DNA of 64,000 nucleotides from Isoetes taiwanensis (Eukaryota > Streptophyta > Lycopodiopsida > Isoetales > Isoetaceae): assembly GCA_021234155.1 (NCBI GenBank), contig JAJEKV010000073.1, positions 1,646,001 to 1,710,000 on the forward strand, read 5' to 3'. Shown one piece after another: positions 36,105 through 49,630 of this stretch (position 1 is the first letter of the stretch; the number at the start of each line of letters is the position of its first letter). The translations under genes and the position numbers were made by a program. The notes beneath the pieces are model-generated. The model ran no database searches. It was not told the DNA's origin and saw only the letters and a program-made list of their open reading frames with translations.

Positions 36105-36120
36105 TTTTGGGTGCCTTGTC

Positions 36121-36883
36121 TTTATTTGGCCACCCAAGACTATTCATTAAAATAATTACATCTTGTTCTAGATTTAATCTATACTCTAGAATTCCCCTTT
36201 TCTTAATGATTACCTGCTTGAAATAGCTCAACCTTTGAGTCGATGCCATCCAATAAGTTGGTTGGACTTGTTAGATTGCTTCTCTTCATTGGGTCGGATT
36301 ATTCCCTGCGTTGTGGACGTACTCGTCTTATACATGGTCAACAATTATCCTAGTACTGGATCCTGCTTAGCGAGGTGATCAAGCTCACGAAGAGGTTCTA
36401 AACATTGGACATCTGTCAACAATCGTGTATAATTTTAGTTACTCCGAAAGTTTTCTTCCCGATCATTGAAGCTTTGCTCAATTCTTGGAATGAATCTTTC
36501 ATAAAAGAATTCTACTAGGATTGCTTTCTGATCCCGTCATGGATGTTATCATCCATAAATCTAACGTATTTGACTATCTAACCATAGGTATTCTAGCTTG
36601 TTAATCGCCTACTCGTTAGACGTTGGAGTAGCAAGGTGATGTCTCAAGTTGCTATCAGATCTGGCCTCCTTGGAGTTGTTGCATAACCTTTCATGTGCTT
36701 TGCTCTTTTTATTGAACATATTTTGATTGTGCTCCTCCTCAATGTTGATGTTGACTTTCTATTCTATTCTATTCTATTCATTAAAGATATCCATACTAGT
36801 GGATTTGATGATGTAGTGAACGTAAGGTCTTTGTATCTCGTCCTAAAAAGCTTGAAGGTAATGTTCTCTGCTCTCTAGAATTT
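36121..36883. other. Spacer between the two candidate CACTA-like elements
   Basis: No gene recognised. A short (TCTAT)n run lies near 36757-36779. Confidence 0.5.
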
Positions 36884-36910
36884 CACAACCACCCCAATTC
36901 TGGGTCCACA

Positions 36911-37690
36911 CCTAAAAACAACAGTAACAAAAAGACCACATGTCGTTGTTCCAAAAAATCTACACGTGGTTATGTGAAGGTGTGGTTTATTAAGGAGGTG
37001 GTGTAGTTTTTTTATGGAGCTATAGTTTTTTTTTTTTTTTGAAGGTGTGGTCTTTTTTTGAGGTGTCGTTTTTTTTAAAGAAGTGTTGCTTATTTTCTTG
37101 AGGAGGTGTTGTTTTTAAGAATGTGTTGTTCTTTGAGGTGTAGTTTATAACCAGGTGTAGTTTTTAAGTAGTCGTTTTTTATGGAAGTATAGTTTTTTGA
37201 AGTGTGGTTTATAAGGAGGTATAGTTTTTAAGTGGTTGTTTTTTAAGGAAGTATGGTTTTCTAAAGTGGTATGATTTTTTTTAATCAAGGTGTTGTTTTT
37301 TGAGGTGTCATTTATAAGTCGATGTAGTTTTTAAATAGCTGTTTTTTAAAGAAGTATGGTTTTTTGAAGTGTGGTTTATAAGCGGGTGTAGTTTTTAAGT
37401 GGCTGTTTTTTAATGAAGTATGGTTTTCTGAAGTGGTGTAGTTTATAACTAGGTGTAGTTTTTAAGAAGCTATTTTTAAGGAAGTATGATTTTTTTTGGT
37501 GTGGTTTATATAACTAGGTATAGTTTTTACGTAGCTATTTTTTAAAGTAAGTATGGTTTTTTGAGGTGTGGTTTTTAAGTAGGTGTAGTTTTTAAGTGGC
37601 CGTTTTTTTTACAGAAGTGTGGTTTTCTGAAGTGGCGTAGTTTTACGCAGCTATTTCTTAAGGAAGTATGGTTTTTTTGAGGTTATTTCT
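36911..37690. repeat. Left subterminal array of element 2
   Basis: Dense variants of ggtgtagtttttaag and gaagtatggttttctgaag, all in one orientation, with T-runs. Comparable to the (reversed) array near 54.2-54.9 kb. Confidence 0.7.
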
Positions 37691-37769
37691 TAAGCAAAGC
37701 ACCACCACTTTGGGAATGTATCGTATTGTTTTACATTCGTGAAAAATAACTTCAATGGTTAGATCCAGC

Positions 37770-38150
37770 CACTACAAGAGAATGAGCATTTTTTGTCAGA
37801 AAATCGTCAGACTGTCTAGAGAGATTTTTGCCTGACGTACAGGCTGACAAACGTACCGACGATTACTATTTTTATGTTTTTCCTGACGATACTACGTCAG
37901 ACATATCGTCACATAAATCGTCAGAAGCCTTCGTCAGGTTAAGCGTCACGTTAGTCGTCATAATATACGTCAAATATGTATCGTCAGAAAAAGCGCCAGA
38001 TTTTGCGTCAGTATTTGCGTCAGAATATGCGTCAGAATAACCGTCAGAATAATCGTCAAAAAATGCGTTAGATATAACGTCAGATATATCATCAAATTTT
38101 GCGTCAGACTATTCGTCAGATATTGCATCAGACTAATCGTCAGCTGGTGC
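37770..38150 (+). mobile_element. CACTA terminus with CGTCAG subterminal array
   Basis: CACTACAAGAGAATGAGC at 37770 matches the classic plant CACTA terminus (CACTACAAGAAAA). The following 360 bp contain 13 exact CGTCAG motifs, most spaced about 10-20 bp apart, plus near-variants (CGTCAC, CGTCAA, GCGCCAGA) and a few inverted copies near the tip (cctgacg). This is the arrangement of transposase-binding subterminal repeats. No matching right end (TCTTGTAGTG) was seen in the window. Confidence 0.75.
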
Positions 38151-38770
38151 TTTTCTAGGCGCTATTACAATTTTAGTTATAACATTTCATTGAACAGTAT
38201 ATCTATCTTGTTAAATCGGGATTTTCCGGTCTGGTCTAAAATATTTTTGGAATTTTTTTTAAGTTATATTTCTAAGATTTTGAGGGAGTACAGGAGCCGA
38301 AACAAATTTCCGGCATTTCAAAAATCGAGTTCTTCTGATATGATTTTGGAGCTCCAAATTTTCGATTCGATTGCATTCTTCTTTGACTCTCCAATTGCGG
38401 CTGGCGTTACATGCATGTATGCCACGATTGTGGGTCTCAGCTTAGCTTCTAAAATTATTCATCTGTGTTACATGCTGACGATGATCCCTTCTTGCCGTAT
38501 CCCAGTGGGTTCAGAGCCGCTTCATCTTTTGCAACTAGGTTATTGTCTGGAATTGGATTGGGTAAGGAGGCCCAAATTCCTTGCTGGTGCAGCAGCCACT
38601 TCACATCTTGCCTGGGATGCAACAAGGAGATCGCTGGCCCCATCCACATTGCTGATTTCCTCTGTTATTGCTGGTCTTGCCCCATCCACGATGCAACATG
38701 TTGCTCCTGTTTGCACAGCCACGGTTTCCCCTGTTTGCATTGTTGAGAAATGAGCCTTCTATGATTGGGT
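38151..38770. other. Unassigned
   Basis: Contains a 187-codon plus-strand frame (38190-38753) with no recognisable domain and low-complexity C-terminus. I regard it as unproven. Confidence 0.4.
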
Positions 38771-38841
38771 GGACAGGCTGGGGATCGAACCCAGGACCTC
38801 TTGCTTGCAAGCCAAGTACTCTACCACTGAGCTACCGGCCC
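38771..38841 (-). tRNA. tRNA-Ala(TGC)-like gene or pseudogene
   Basis: 71 nt on the minus strand starting GGGCCGGTAGCTCAGTGGTA. The D arm is normal. The T arm folds perfectly (CTGGG-TTCGATC-CCCAG) and the variable loop is AGGTC. The anticodon loop CTTGCAA gives anticodon TGC. The acceptor stem has one mismatch and one G-U pair, and the anticodon stem one mismatch. A and B boxes are intact, so it is either a slightly decayed tRNA gene or a SINE head. No CCA is encoded, as usual for nuclear tRNA genes. Confidence 0.65.
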
Positions 38842-39943
38842 TTTGATGGGCTTTCGACACTCCTCCACTGAGTCATTCTTCATGTGTGCCCATTACACAT
38901 ACTCCAACATTCCAACATGCATAGCCACGTTTTCTGCAGTAACGGCAGTATCTGCATTATGCACAGTAGAATCCGAAACCACAGTAGCCACTTGCACAGT
39001 AGAATCCGGTTGCCAATGCTCTGAGCTCTTGCAGCATATCTCAGCAAGGTAGATCCAACATGGTGTGGAGGTCGATTCTATTTGAGCAGCTTTGCTATAT
39101 GATACTATCAAATCAGTAATCTCATGTTTTTCTCGACTTTTCTTATTTCAATTGCAAATGGATTAGAGCTTTTGTTTTTTGTTTTAGTTCCAGGACCGTT
39201 TGTGAAACTAGAGAACCATTTAGGTTGTTTTGGATATGAGTGTTCAAATTTGGATGTAGAGTAGCTGCTTATTATATACTAGGAGTTGGTGCTGCAGCAC
39301 ATATCCAGTAGAGCTTTTATAAACAGTTTATCTGTTTAGAACTTAAATGGGCAGAATCATATTCAGATATTCAGTTTTTGCATTCCCACATTCTTAAGTT
39401 CTTTCCATGGTTGCAGGTTTGTTGTTGTGTTTTGCCATGAAGTTGGTGAAAAATTAATGGAATTCGTGGCCTCAAGTGAGTTTATTTTCTGAATAGTTTA
39501 GTTAGCCATAGTTCTACTCTAAATAGCTCAACTCCTGATGCCATTTGTAGTTTATGCGGAGTTCATTTGTAGGTTAGCTTTGGAATTATGCCATGTTCTG
39601 GTTGCTTATATTATGAGGACGATTTTTTGGCTTCGCACAGAAAGAATATGTGGAGCTTCGCATGCCTCTTCTTATTTTGTGCCATGTGAGTCTATTACCA
39701 TGTATCATTTACTTTTCTATTTAAATATGGGGTTCTCAATCCGACAACATTTATTTTATTTGGTAGTCTTTATCTGCACTGTTGAGTAAGAATCACAAAT
39801 CATGGCACCACGGTTTGAGGTTAAAGGTCAGTGTTCTTTTTAGAGCTTTTGGTTTCAAATTTGAGAGTTTTCTGTTTTTAAATGGGTGGCAGTTCTGATG
39901 TCCCATGTTCTTTTGTTCCATGTTCTTTTTCAGTAGTAGTGGC
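38842..39943. other. Unassigned
   Basis: No gene recognised. Short frames only. Confidence 0.55.
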
Positions 39944-40500
39944 TTTAATTGCACACTTTCCATGACCAAATTTCATTAGAGTGCCTTCATTATCAAGTTT
40001 TGAGATGGATAATAAATTTGCCTCTAATTCTGCTACACGTCATGCATTGTCTAGAGCAAGATCCCATGTTGGCAACTGCAAACAGAATGTACATCATGCA
40101 ATATTTAGTTTGCCTTTACTAACTTTGACCATTATTTTCTCCATTTTATGGTATTTTGTGTAAATGGATTTATTGGCAGACATGTGATCTGTGGCACCTG
40201 AATCAATATACTAAATACCTTAGAGAGATATTTGCAACAAACTATTTTGCATGGTTTGTGCAATTAAATCTCCTGCAATTCTCTTTTATCTATGTCATAA
40301 TGTAATGCATGATCCACATTAGGTTTACAGAGCCGTCCTTGCAAATTCTGCACAAGTGCTATGAGTAGACTGCCAGGGCCTTTCTCGCAAAGCATGGTTG
40401 CACTCTTAGAAATCAATTGTAGGTCTCTATCTTTATCTTGATCATTGCAGCAAGTTTGTCACTGCTCTGATACCATATTAGCAGTGATACAGGGGCTAAG
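39944..40500 (-). pseudogene. Ty1/copia remnant: PBS, leader and protease
   Basis: On the minus strand a primer site TGGTATCAGAGC (40464-40475) follows a sequence ending CTGCTAATA, which would be the LTR end. About 260 bp further on, the copia protease active-site region reads IDSGATDHMSANKS (DSGATDHM at 40181-40204). Beyond several stops and frameshifts comes LEANLLSISKLDNEG, the conserved end of the copia protease domain. Nearly all of gag is missing between primer site and protease, an internal deletion. Integrase and reverse transcriptase are not seen. Confidence 0.85.
40464..40475 (-). other. Copia primer-binding site, initiator tRNA-Met
   Basis: Reverse complement TGGTATCAGAGC. The adjacent sequence from 40476 rightwards would be the 5' LTR of the copia remnant. 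I could not define its far end. Confidence 0.8.
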
Positions 40501-40519
40501 AATAAAGGGAGATATTTTA

Positions 40520-43490
40520 TCATCTTCAATGGTCAATACAGTTAACACTGATGCGATGGAATAGGAGCTAGATAAGGAAGGAGGTGATTGCAGACGTGAC
40601 CAAAGTCAAACATGGCATTTTCATATTCAACCTTCAACGGCTGATCCACATTTGCTGGGCCCAATTTTCAGGATTATTCTTTGTCTAACCATCAAATACT
40701 GGCAATATTTGGAAGAGACTGATGGGGTTTTTGCTGGTTTAAGCTCCACACCAGATTTGCAAACAATAGGTGATAATGGAATTTCCTCACGGATTCATTT
40801 TTGGCACTTCCTCTTCTACTTACCAGGTTTTCATACCCTCTTCCCCAACATTGTGCAGAATGTACATGTATTAGTCGGTTACTCGAAATCTTATGCATTA
40901 ATGAATCAACTGTGCTTTTCAGTATGAAGGTGCAACTAAAGAAAGTGCCATAAAGAGTCTATGGGACACATTCTCCCACTCTTTTGGTAAGCGAAACCAT
41001 CTATGGTTCCAGCATTCTCAAAATTGCTGCAAGATTGTACTTGGTTAAGGGAGACCGACCTTATTTTTTTAAGTAGTTTTTTCTTTTCTATGCAAACTTT
41101 GCAGGAGGACATAGCATTAATGAAACAAATGGACATGGATACATAGCGCTTTGTAAGAAACAAATGGACATGGATACATAGCGCTTTGTAATTTCTTCGT
41201 CTTGAATGTTTCCAGGTTTACTTCCTTTGTTGCTCTTGAGCATTTGCTGCCCATGTTTTGCCTATTAGAAAAAGCACAGAAAAAGCGGGTCAAAATGGTG
41301 TTGGAGGCAGTGGCTTGAAAAATGGCTAGAGAATTATAATTCATCAAGATGGGCAGACAAATGGGCAACTTACCTGGAGGTTGGTTGTGCTCATTATTAG
41401 CATGAAAGGTACATTGATGCCTAGAATCCAGTTATACTGTTTACCCCATTCTATACTGAATATTGAATGTAACGTGCTCTTACATTCTTCTTTGAAGAAC
41501 ATAGCATGTGACACAATATTTGACGGTTATCCAAGTATGATGTTTTATTCTGCTTGGTTAATGTGGCCTGTAACTCTGAGCTACAAAATGACTATTAATT
41601 TGGCTATTCAAACAACATAGATTGCTTAGTTCGACACCTTTCGAATGGTTTGACAATTTGATGTGCATTTGCAAGTTACTCTTAAGGTATTTATTGCTTA
41701 TTTTTTGGATTTGTTTCTTTCCTTTGATTGTGCATCTTTTATGCATGGATCCCATGAAGTATGGTAGGTGGCAACATGGTAATAGGATTTTGGGGACAAC
41801 AAATATGATTTGAGCATGTTATTAAGAATTTGATGAGGATGCAGAAGTCTCTAATAGAAACAAGGATGCAGAGGTCTCTAATAGAAACAAAGAAATAGTG
41901 CATACTTATGGTGAAGAAAGGAGATAAGGCGCCATCTCCAAATCTCCAGGGTCAACCAATGTCTAATCGTTGCCAAGGATGAAATTTAAATTTTCTGTTG
42001 ATCATTGCCAAGGATGATATATTTAAATTTTCTTTTGCACATATGAAGTGTCCCTCCTAGAGCAAATTTAAGGAACACACTAGGCTTTCTTTGTTATCTC
42101 TTTATTATATCAGAATTCAATACAAAGTCAATGTGTATGATCAATCTATATGGTAACAAGATCACCACTCCAAAGTTGAGTATGGCTGATCTTGAGGGAA
42201 GCAATTGCATTCTTATGACATATATGGCATTCAATGCATTTCGTATTACGAAAAAAGGACTTACCTCATGATTGTCACAACCTTACCATATTTTATGGCT
42301 TTAGAATCATCCACAAATCTATGATGAAACGAACAAGTCTGTTATAGATGCACTTCTTCGCTAGGATTGTATTCTCAACTAATTTTAAGCAATTTAAAGC
42401 AATTTGAATAGAATGCAATTGAAAAGATTGTGTGTGATCCTATATCATGCAAAGAAAACGATTAATTTTAGAGTATGCAAAGAAAATAATTACTGTTTCT
42501 AAACTATATCAAACACAGCTTTTGAGCCTAGGAGCTGGGGAGTCCAAATAGCTATAAACACTTAAAAGTGTTGGGTGGCGAGGGTTTTTGGCTAAAAACA
42601 TGGATGGGTATTACATGTTTTCAACCTTCAGACGTTTCAAGTGAACACAAGATCCCTCGACAGTAAGACATATAACCAACATAATGTGTTTAAGCTCTTA
42701 TTAACATTTTGTCTATTTTGCACCATATAATCAAATATAATTTCGGTTTAAAATATAGTAAGCATGCGCTTAACACAGGCCCGACATTTATTATATTGAA
42801 ATAGATAGACATTCTTGCAAGGCACATACTAACATAGCCCTTCAAATTTCATCTAGCTATGCAAGTTTTGCTCCTAATCCAATAACAATTTCCATTATAC
42901 TGTCGGGGACAGTCGGGGACAGTCGGGGACAATGTGGCATCTCTAGAGACATAGAATTTGTTATGTGCATGCAATGTCTTTGTCTTTTATGGTTTAGTAA
43001 AATACTTGTAGGGCATACTAGAAATAAGTTAGGGCTAAAGATCTTTAGGGCATTTGCTTGGTTGCATGGTCTAAAGATCATGGTCTTAATTTAATACTAT
43101 GGCTTTAAGTTCATATTTAAAGGTTGGTAAGACCTTCAAAATTTTATAATGGTTGAAAAACCTATCTTTACCTACCTTGAAAATTTGGCCCGGTAGTTGA
43201 CACTGAAAATGGCATATTGCATGTAAAGAATGCAATATGTGGAAATTTGATGCCTTGGACATTTTGCGCATGTTGGTGTAGGTGATTATTTAGGCAACGT
43301 TACCAGGACTCTAACCTGACTTTAAAAGAGATGTCACGTGGATGGGGTTAACTTTTACTTTCTAGTTTGTGTCTCCATGCATGGACCTGACCGTGCATAA
43401 AATTGTGGTTCTCAAACGGGGAGAATCCACCCGAATGGTGTGCCCTTAGCCGGTATTGCTTGTGGAGATTTCCAGTAAACCGGAAGGGCT
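40520..43490. other. Unassigned region with small duplications
   Basis: No gene recognised. Notable small repeats are a ~35-bp duplication at about 41122-41195 (ggacatggatacatagcgct...), a 29-bp duplication near 41838-41890, and three tandem TCGGGGACAG units at 42903-42932. Confidence 0.5.
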
Positions 43491-43665
43491 CTAATGTTCC
43501 ACGCCGGCTCTAATGTGCCACCTAGGCTCCAACATGCCAAGGTGGCTCAAACATGCCACCTATCCGAAATGCCACGTTGGCTCTAACGTGCCACCTAAGG
43601 TCCAACATGCCAAGGTGGCTCAAACATGCCACCCAGGCTCCGAAATGCCACCAGGCTCTAGATAG
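43491..43665. repeat. TGCCAC minisatellite
   Basis: Irregular tandem units of gctctaatgtgccacctagg and caacatgccaaggtggctca with two near-complete ~75-bp copies. Confidence 0.75.
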
Positions 43666-45395
<1,730 letters not shown>

Positions 45396-45696
45396 ACTTT
45401 AAGAACTTAAAGAGATGACTACCAGGGCCTTGCTAAGCTACTATAAAAGGAGGGTGTGGACGTTAGAAGAAGGATCCTTAAAACCTCCCCGGAAGCAACT
45501 TGCCCCGAAAGTCCTCTTTGAAGGTCCTAGCGACGGATGAGCATCTCCCCTACTCTAAAACTGTGAATTGGCCCTGCCTTGCTTACTTGGCATGATATGT
45601 CACCAATGCCATGCCACATCATCATGCACATGCCAACTTTTGCAAATTTCAATTTTCTCCACTCATTTGCGAGCAATGATATAGAAATGATGACGT
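45396..45696. other. Unassigned spacer
   Basis: No gene recognised; rich in catggcat-type words continuing into the next repeat. Confidence 0.5.
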
Positions 45697-46050
45697 GGCA
45701 TCAAAAGAGCAAGCAAACTACTTTCTTTTTAAGAAGGTGAGCATTTGCAAAAATTATGGTAGATGCCATGGCATGATTATGGTGAGGTGGCAAAGATGAG
45801 ACTTGAGGTGGCAAAATATGAAAAGGTGACTTTTGCGAAAATTATGGGTGATGACATGGCATGAACATGTGAGTTGGCATCAAAGGAGCAAGCAAACTAC
45901 TTTCTTTTTAAGAAGGTGAGCATTTGCAAAAATTATGGGAGATGCCATGGCATGATTTTGGCGAGGTGGCAAAGATGAGACTTGACGTGAAAAAATGAAG
46001 AATTTGCATAGACAATTTTTCAACATTAACATATTTCTCCATGGTGACAT
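45697..46050. repeat. 179-bp tandem duplication, ATGGCAT-rich
   Basis: Unit 1 starts at 45697 and unit 2 at 45876. Both read ggcatcaaa(a/g)gagcaagcaaa, then a long shared stretch through aaaaattatggtagatgcca and gaggtggcaaagatgagact. Similar but shorter motifs continue to about 46330. Confidence 0.85.
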
Positions 46051-47380
46051 GGCATTTCTTTGGATGGTGTGGCATGTGATGTGATGACTAAGCATTTTAT
46101 GCACTGTAGATAGAAAATGACTAGGCCAATGTACAAAAGAAAAAAAAGAGTGTTTTTTGAGTGAGATAAGTAGGTAATAGTGGCAAGCAAGGTGATGTGG
46201 CATTGGAAATGAAGGTGATATGGCACTGGAAATGACGAGGTGTCGTAAGAAAGAGAAACCGAACTTCATAATTTTTGAAAAGATGACTTTTTCAAAAATT
46301 ATGGGTGATGACATGGCATGAACATGTGAGTTTGGCACCTATGGTCATAACATGGCAAAACACGAAGGGATGTAAAAATATAGAATTTGCCAAGCCAATT
46401 TAACTTCTTAGAAGAAGCATGTTCACCAGGATGCCCCTAGATTCCCTTGCTAATGCTAATGCATGAATGGCATGCAGGAATTTGTCATGTTATATTATAT
46501 TGGATCTTTGGAAGCCTTGTGAGAGAACATTGAATAGAGTTTAAAACTCTAGATGATCTGAGACATGGATAAGTCTGAGTATTTGCAAATTTATCTATGG
46601 TTTATATTCATAGACAATTACCTGAGACATTCATGAATTACAAAGGTGCGTAGAGAGTTTATTATTTAGGTTGAAGTGATTATTTGCACCTGCATGAATT
46701 AACCTAGGGCTTATTATGATTAATTCCCAATAGCTAAGATTTTCAAATTTGAGTCGAGCTATGATTTTAGAATGTAGATGTATGTGGACCAACGACACAT
46801 TGATATGAACAAAAAGCAATAAGGGAAATTCAAATAGTCAGTTCCCGGGATGATAAATGTGGGGCAGTCAATCAGAAACAAGAGATGAACAAGTCTGGAA
46901 GAGGTTGCAATGCCTGTGCTATCAGAGCTATTGGAATTGGAAACAACCTAGAAGATATTGAGTTACAAGTGACGATCAGCCAATGACCATTGAAATATCA
47001 TTTGCTAAATGTCTATATATTCAATAAGAGTATTTATCTATTCACAAGGGGCTTTTTTTTATAAGTTCGAATTGGAAAAAGTCTATTGAAAAGTTTAAAT
47101 TCTAATATTATGTGAAACTTATAAGGGCCGTCGGATGAAAAATAAACCAAGGGCTTAGATCTCGATCCTCGCCTTCCTGTCTCATTGGTCGAACCTTTTG
47201 GCGGTAGGGGGCGGGCTTTTTTGGCGGGCTCCAATCCCCTTCTTCTTTTCTAAATTCAGATTCCTGGCCATTCTCCGACCTCTCAGCTTCTGATCATGTT
47301 CTGCTGGACCTCTTTTGTTTCTCTTCAAAGATCCGGATCTGCCTTTTCTTGCGGATTCATAGTTTTGAATAGATTTTCTT
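46051..47380. other. Unassigned
   Basis: Low-complexity ATGGCAT-related sequence to about 46330, then nothing recognisable. Confidence 0.5.
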
Positions 47381-47751
47381 GCATATTCACACGGGGGGTG
47401 ACTCCGGGCAACGAGAGCTGTTGGATAGGCATATTCACACCTTATTCCTTAATCTACACCGTACACAAAGTTCCTCGTTTGTGGGGTATGGATGTACAAA
47501 ATTTATTATACTGTATAACAAGTTTTGCAAAATACTATAAGATTTCAGGCAATATACTATATGGTGTTGATTTTATACGTGCAAAACATAATTATAGGGG
47601 CTCTCGCTGCCCTACGTCACCCCCTGTGTGAATATGCACCCAAACCAAAGGGGGTTTAAGGGGGATTTTAGTTAAATGCGGTGGATCCAATGGTTTGTAT
47701 TAATAATATTAATATTAGTTATGTGTTGGTTGTTATATTAAAAAAAATTTT
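47381..47751. mobile_element. MITE copy 1
   Basis: The left arm gcatattcacacggggggtg (47381) is inverted at the right (cacccc...tgtgtgaatatgc, ending 47637). An outer right segment (aaaccaaagggggtttaagg ... ttatattaaaaaaaatttt) continues to about 47751. The middle shares gcctcgtttgtggggtatg-like sequence with copy 2 at 53.4 kb. It is non-coding. The left outer segment is missing, so this copy is truncated on one side. Confidence 0.8.
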
Positions 47752-48887
47752 GAGCCTGGGATAGTTTGAAGAGCAATGCAGATTCAACGCCTTAGAAAAA
47801 GTATTGCATATAAACATGTCGTTTAAACTATAATGATATTATAAAAGAAATTTTTGTGAACATAACTGTCTTGTATAATTGGCCTCAACATGTCTGTGCA
47901 ATGACAGACGTATCTTACATATGCAAAGAAATGTGTGCAATCACAGACATATTGTAAATGGCGTTCTTGTCCATGATATGCCTAACCTTACCGAACATAA
48001 GCATTATCTGTTCAAAGAAAGATTAAAATTATGAAGAAAGCTAGCGAATGCAACAACAATTAGCAAAGCTGTCTATAGACATTGATTTGAATCATTAGAT
48101 TTAAATGTACATCATACCTATTTCACTGCATTTAAATACGCAATAAAAATTCCATGGAATTCCGTTCATTAAAGCTATAAAAGTTCCAGCCCCCACCATA
48201 ATTTGAATCTAGCGTGTAGGATCTCCAGAGTCACAAACTATGCTTTGCAAACAAATAAAGTAGATATGAGATTCTCCACAGCTATTCTTTGCAAACAAAT
48301 AATGTAGATCTGAGATTCTCCAGAGCTATGCTTTGCAAACAAATAATGTAGATCTGAGATGCGACATATGCAGCCTCTGAAATGTCTACCGCTCATTTCC
48401 CTTCACCTAGCCAAGCCCACAAAATCGAGAGGTAGCATGAACGGATTGCTATGGATTGCTAGCAGTAGCGTTAGTCACTCCAACCATAAAGAGAACACGC
48501 TACCTTAAAAATTCTCAACTCTTAAAAGCACAAGATCTACATCAAAACATCACCTCAGACATAATAATGAGAGCAAAAACGTAAGAAGAAACTGAAAGAA
48601 TGAAGACGGGGCTAATTCATGTGGTCAATCTTATATTTCAAATTTCAAGACTGGCAGGGCCTTAAATTTATTATTCCGTAATGGGATTATAAACATCTCT
48701 ATCTAAACAGCTAACTTATTAGACTGCAATCTGCCCTATCTGAACCTTAAAACAATCCAAAGAAAAAAGAGCTAGAAATTAAACATCTTTATGTATGTGA
48801 AGATGTAAAGAGTGTCCAACTTATTTCCATTTTAGAGCTTCAGATAACCTAAAAGAGAGAACTCTTCTTATGATACGGCATCCTTCT
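47752..48887. other. Unassigned, with 44-bp tandem units
   Basis: At 48222-48361 three units of ~44-60 bp share atgctttgcaaacaaataat and gtagatctgaga. No gene recognised in the rest. Confidence 0.55.
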
Positions 48888-49630
48888 GGACAATTTTACA
48901 CATTCCTTGCATACTGCGACTTCTTGCTCTGCGTTCTTCCAACCTTGAGCTGAAAGGTTGGCAGAATGTTCATTATGCAGATGTTCTACCACCTAAAAAA
49001 TAACAGGTCAAAGTTGAACTCCAGATTTTGATTGATCAAACGATCAAAAGGAAAGAAAATACCTGGGAAATTGGAGTTATAGACACAAGATTCAGCTGCC
49101 CACGGGTCAGATTCTAATAGTTTTGTTGCTGGAAGATGCAGAATTAAGTTGATTCTAGAAATGAGTATGAATGGTGGACACTTGGCCAACCACCATTTAG
49201 CTCCAGGCAGGTCTTGCTTTGACGGAAGAAATATTTATCACAGATGGCTTCTGGGCTGGACAATTTTGACGCATTCCTTGCATACTGCTGGACTTCTTGC
49301 TCTGCGTTCTTCCAACCTTGAGCTGAAAGGTTGGCAGAATGTTCATTATGCAGATGTTCTACCACCTAAGAAATAACAGGTCAAAGTTGAACTCCAGATT
49401 TTGATTGATTAAACGGTCAAAAGGAAAGAAATTACCTGGGAAGTTGGAGTTATAGACACAAAATTCAGCTGCCCACAGTTCAGATTCTAATAGTTTTGTT
49501 GCTGGAAGATGCAGAATTGAGTTGATTCTAGAAATGAGTATGAATGGTGGACACTTGGCCAACCACCATTTAGCTCCAGCCAGGCCTTGCTTTGACGGAA
49601 GAAATATTTATCACAGAAGGCTTTTGGGAC
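48888..49630. repeat. ~372-bp tandem duplication with exon-like minus frame
   Basis: Two head-to-tail copies start near 48888 and 49259 and differ by a few substitutions and a 2-3 bp indel. On the minus strand a frame starting after an acceptor-like cttag reads VVEHLHNEHSANLSAQGWKN and EVQQYARNASKLSSPEAICD (49144-49365). It could be an exon, but I do not recognise the protein. Confidence 0.8.

Larger units (their letters stand above)
20785..36120. mobile_element. Candidate giant CACTA-like element 1 with captured gene fragments
   Basis: Left terminus CACAAGGCACCCAAAA (20785-20800). The reverse complement at the right terminus (36105-36120) is GACAAGGCACCCAAAA, 15 of 16 matching. TTT lies directly outside both ends, compatible with the 3-bp target duplication of CACTA elements. 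Inside each end is a ~0.6-kb array rich in ATGGTT/AACCA(C/T). Contents are an ECM29 fragment, LINE 3, an RRP41 fragment, a SINE, and unassigned DNA. I find no transposase. The terminal match and arrays are seen; that this is one 15.3-kb element, and not two unrelated elements that each lost an end, is inference. Confidence 0.45.

Noticed and set aside
37770-38150. CRISPR-like regular short motif array
   Set aside because: Motifs are 6 bp with irregular 10-20 bp spacing and follow a CACTA tip; this is a transposon subterminal array in a plant genome.
38190-38753. 187-codon frame
   Set aside because: No recognisable motif, begins right after a transposon array and contains low-complexity stretches; not enough to call a gene.
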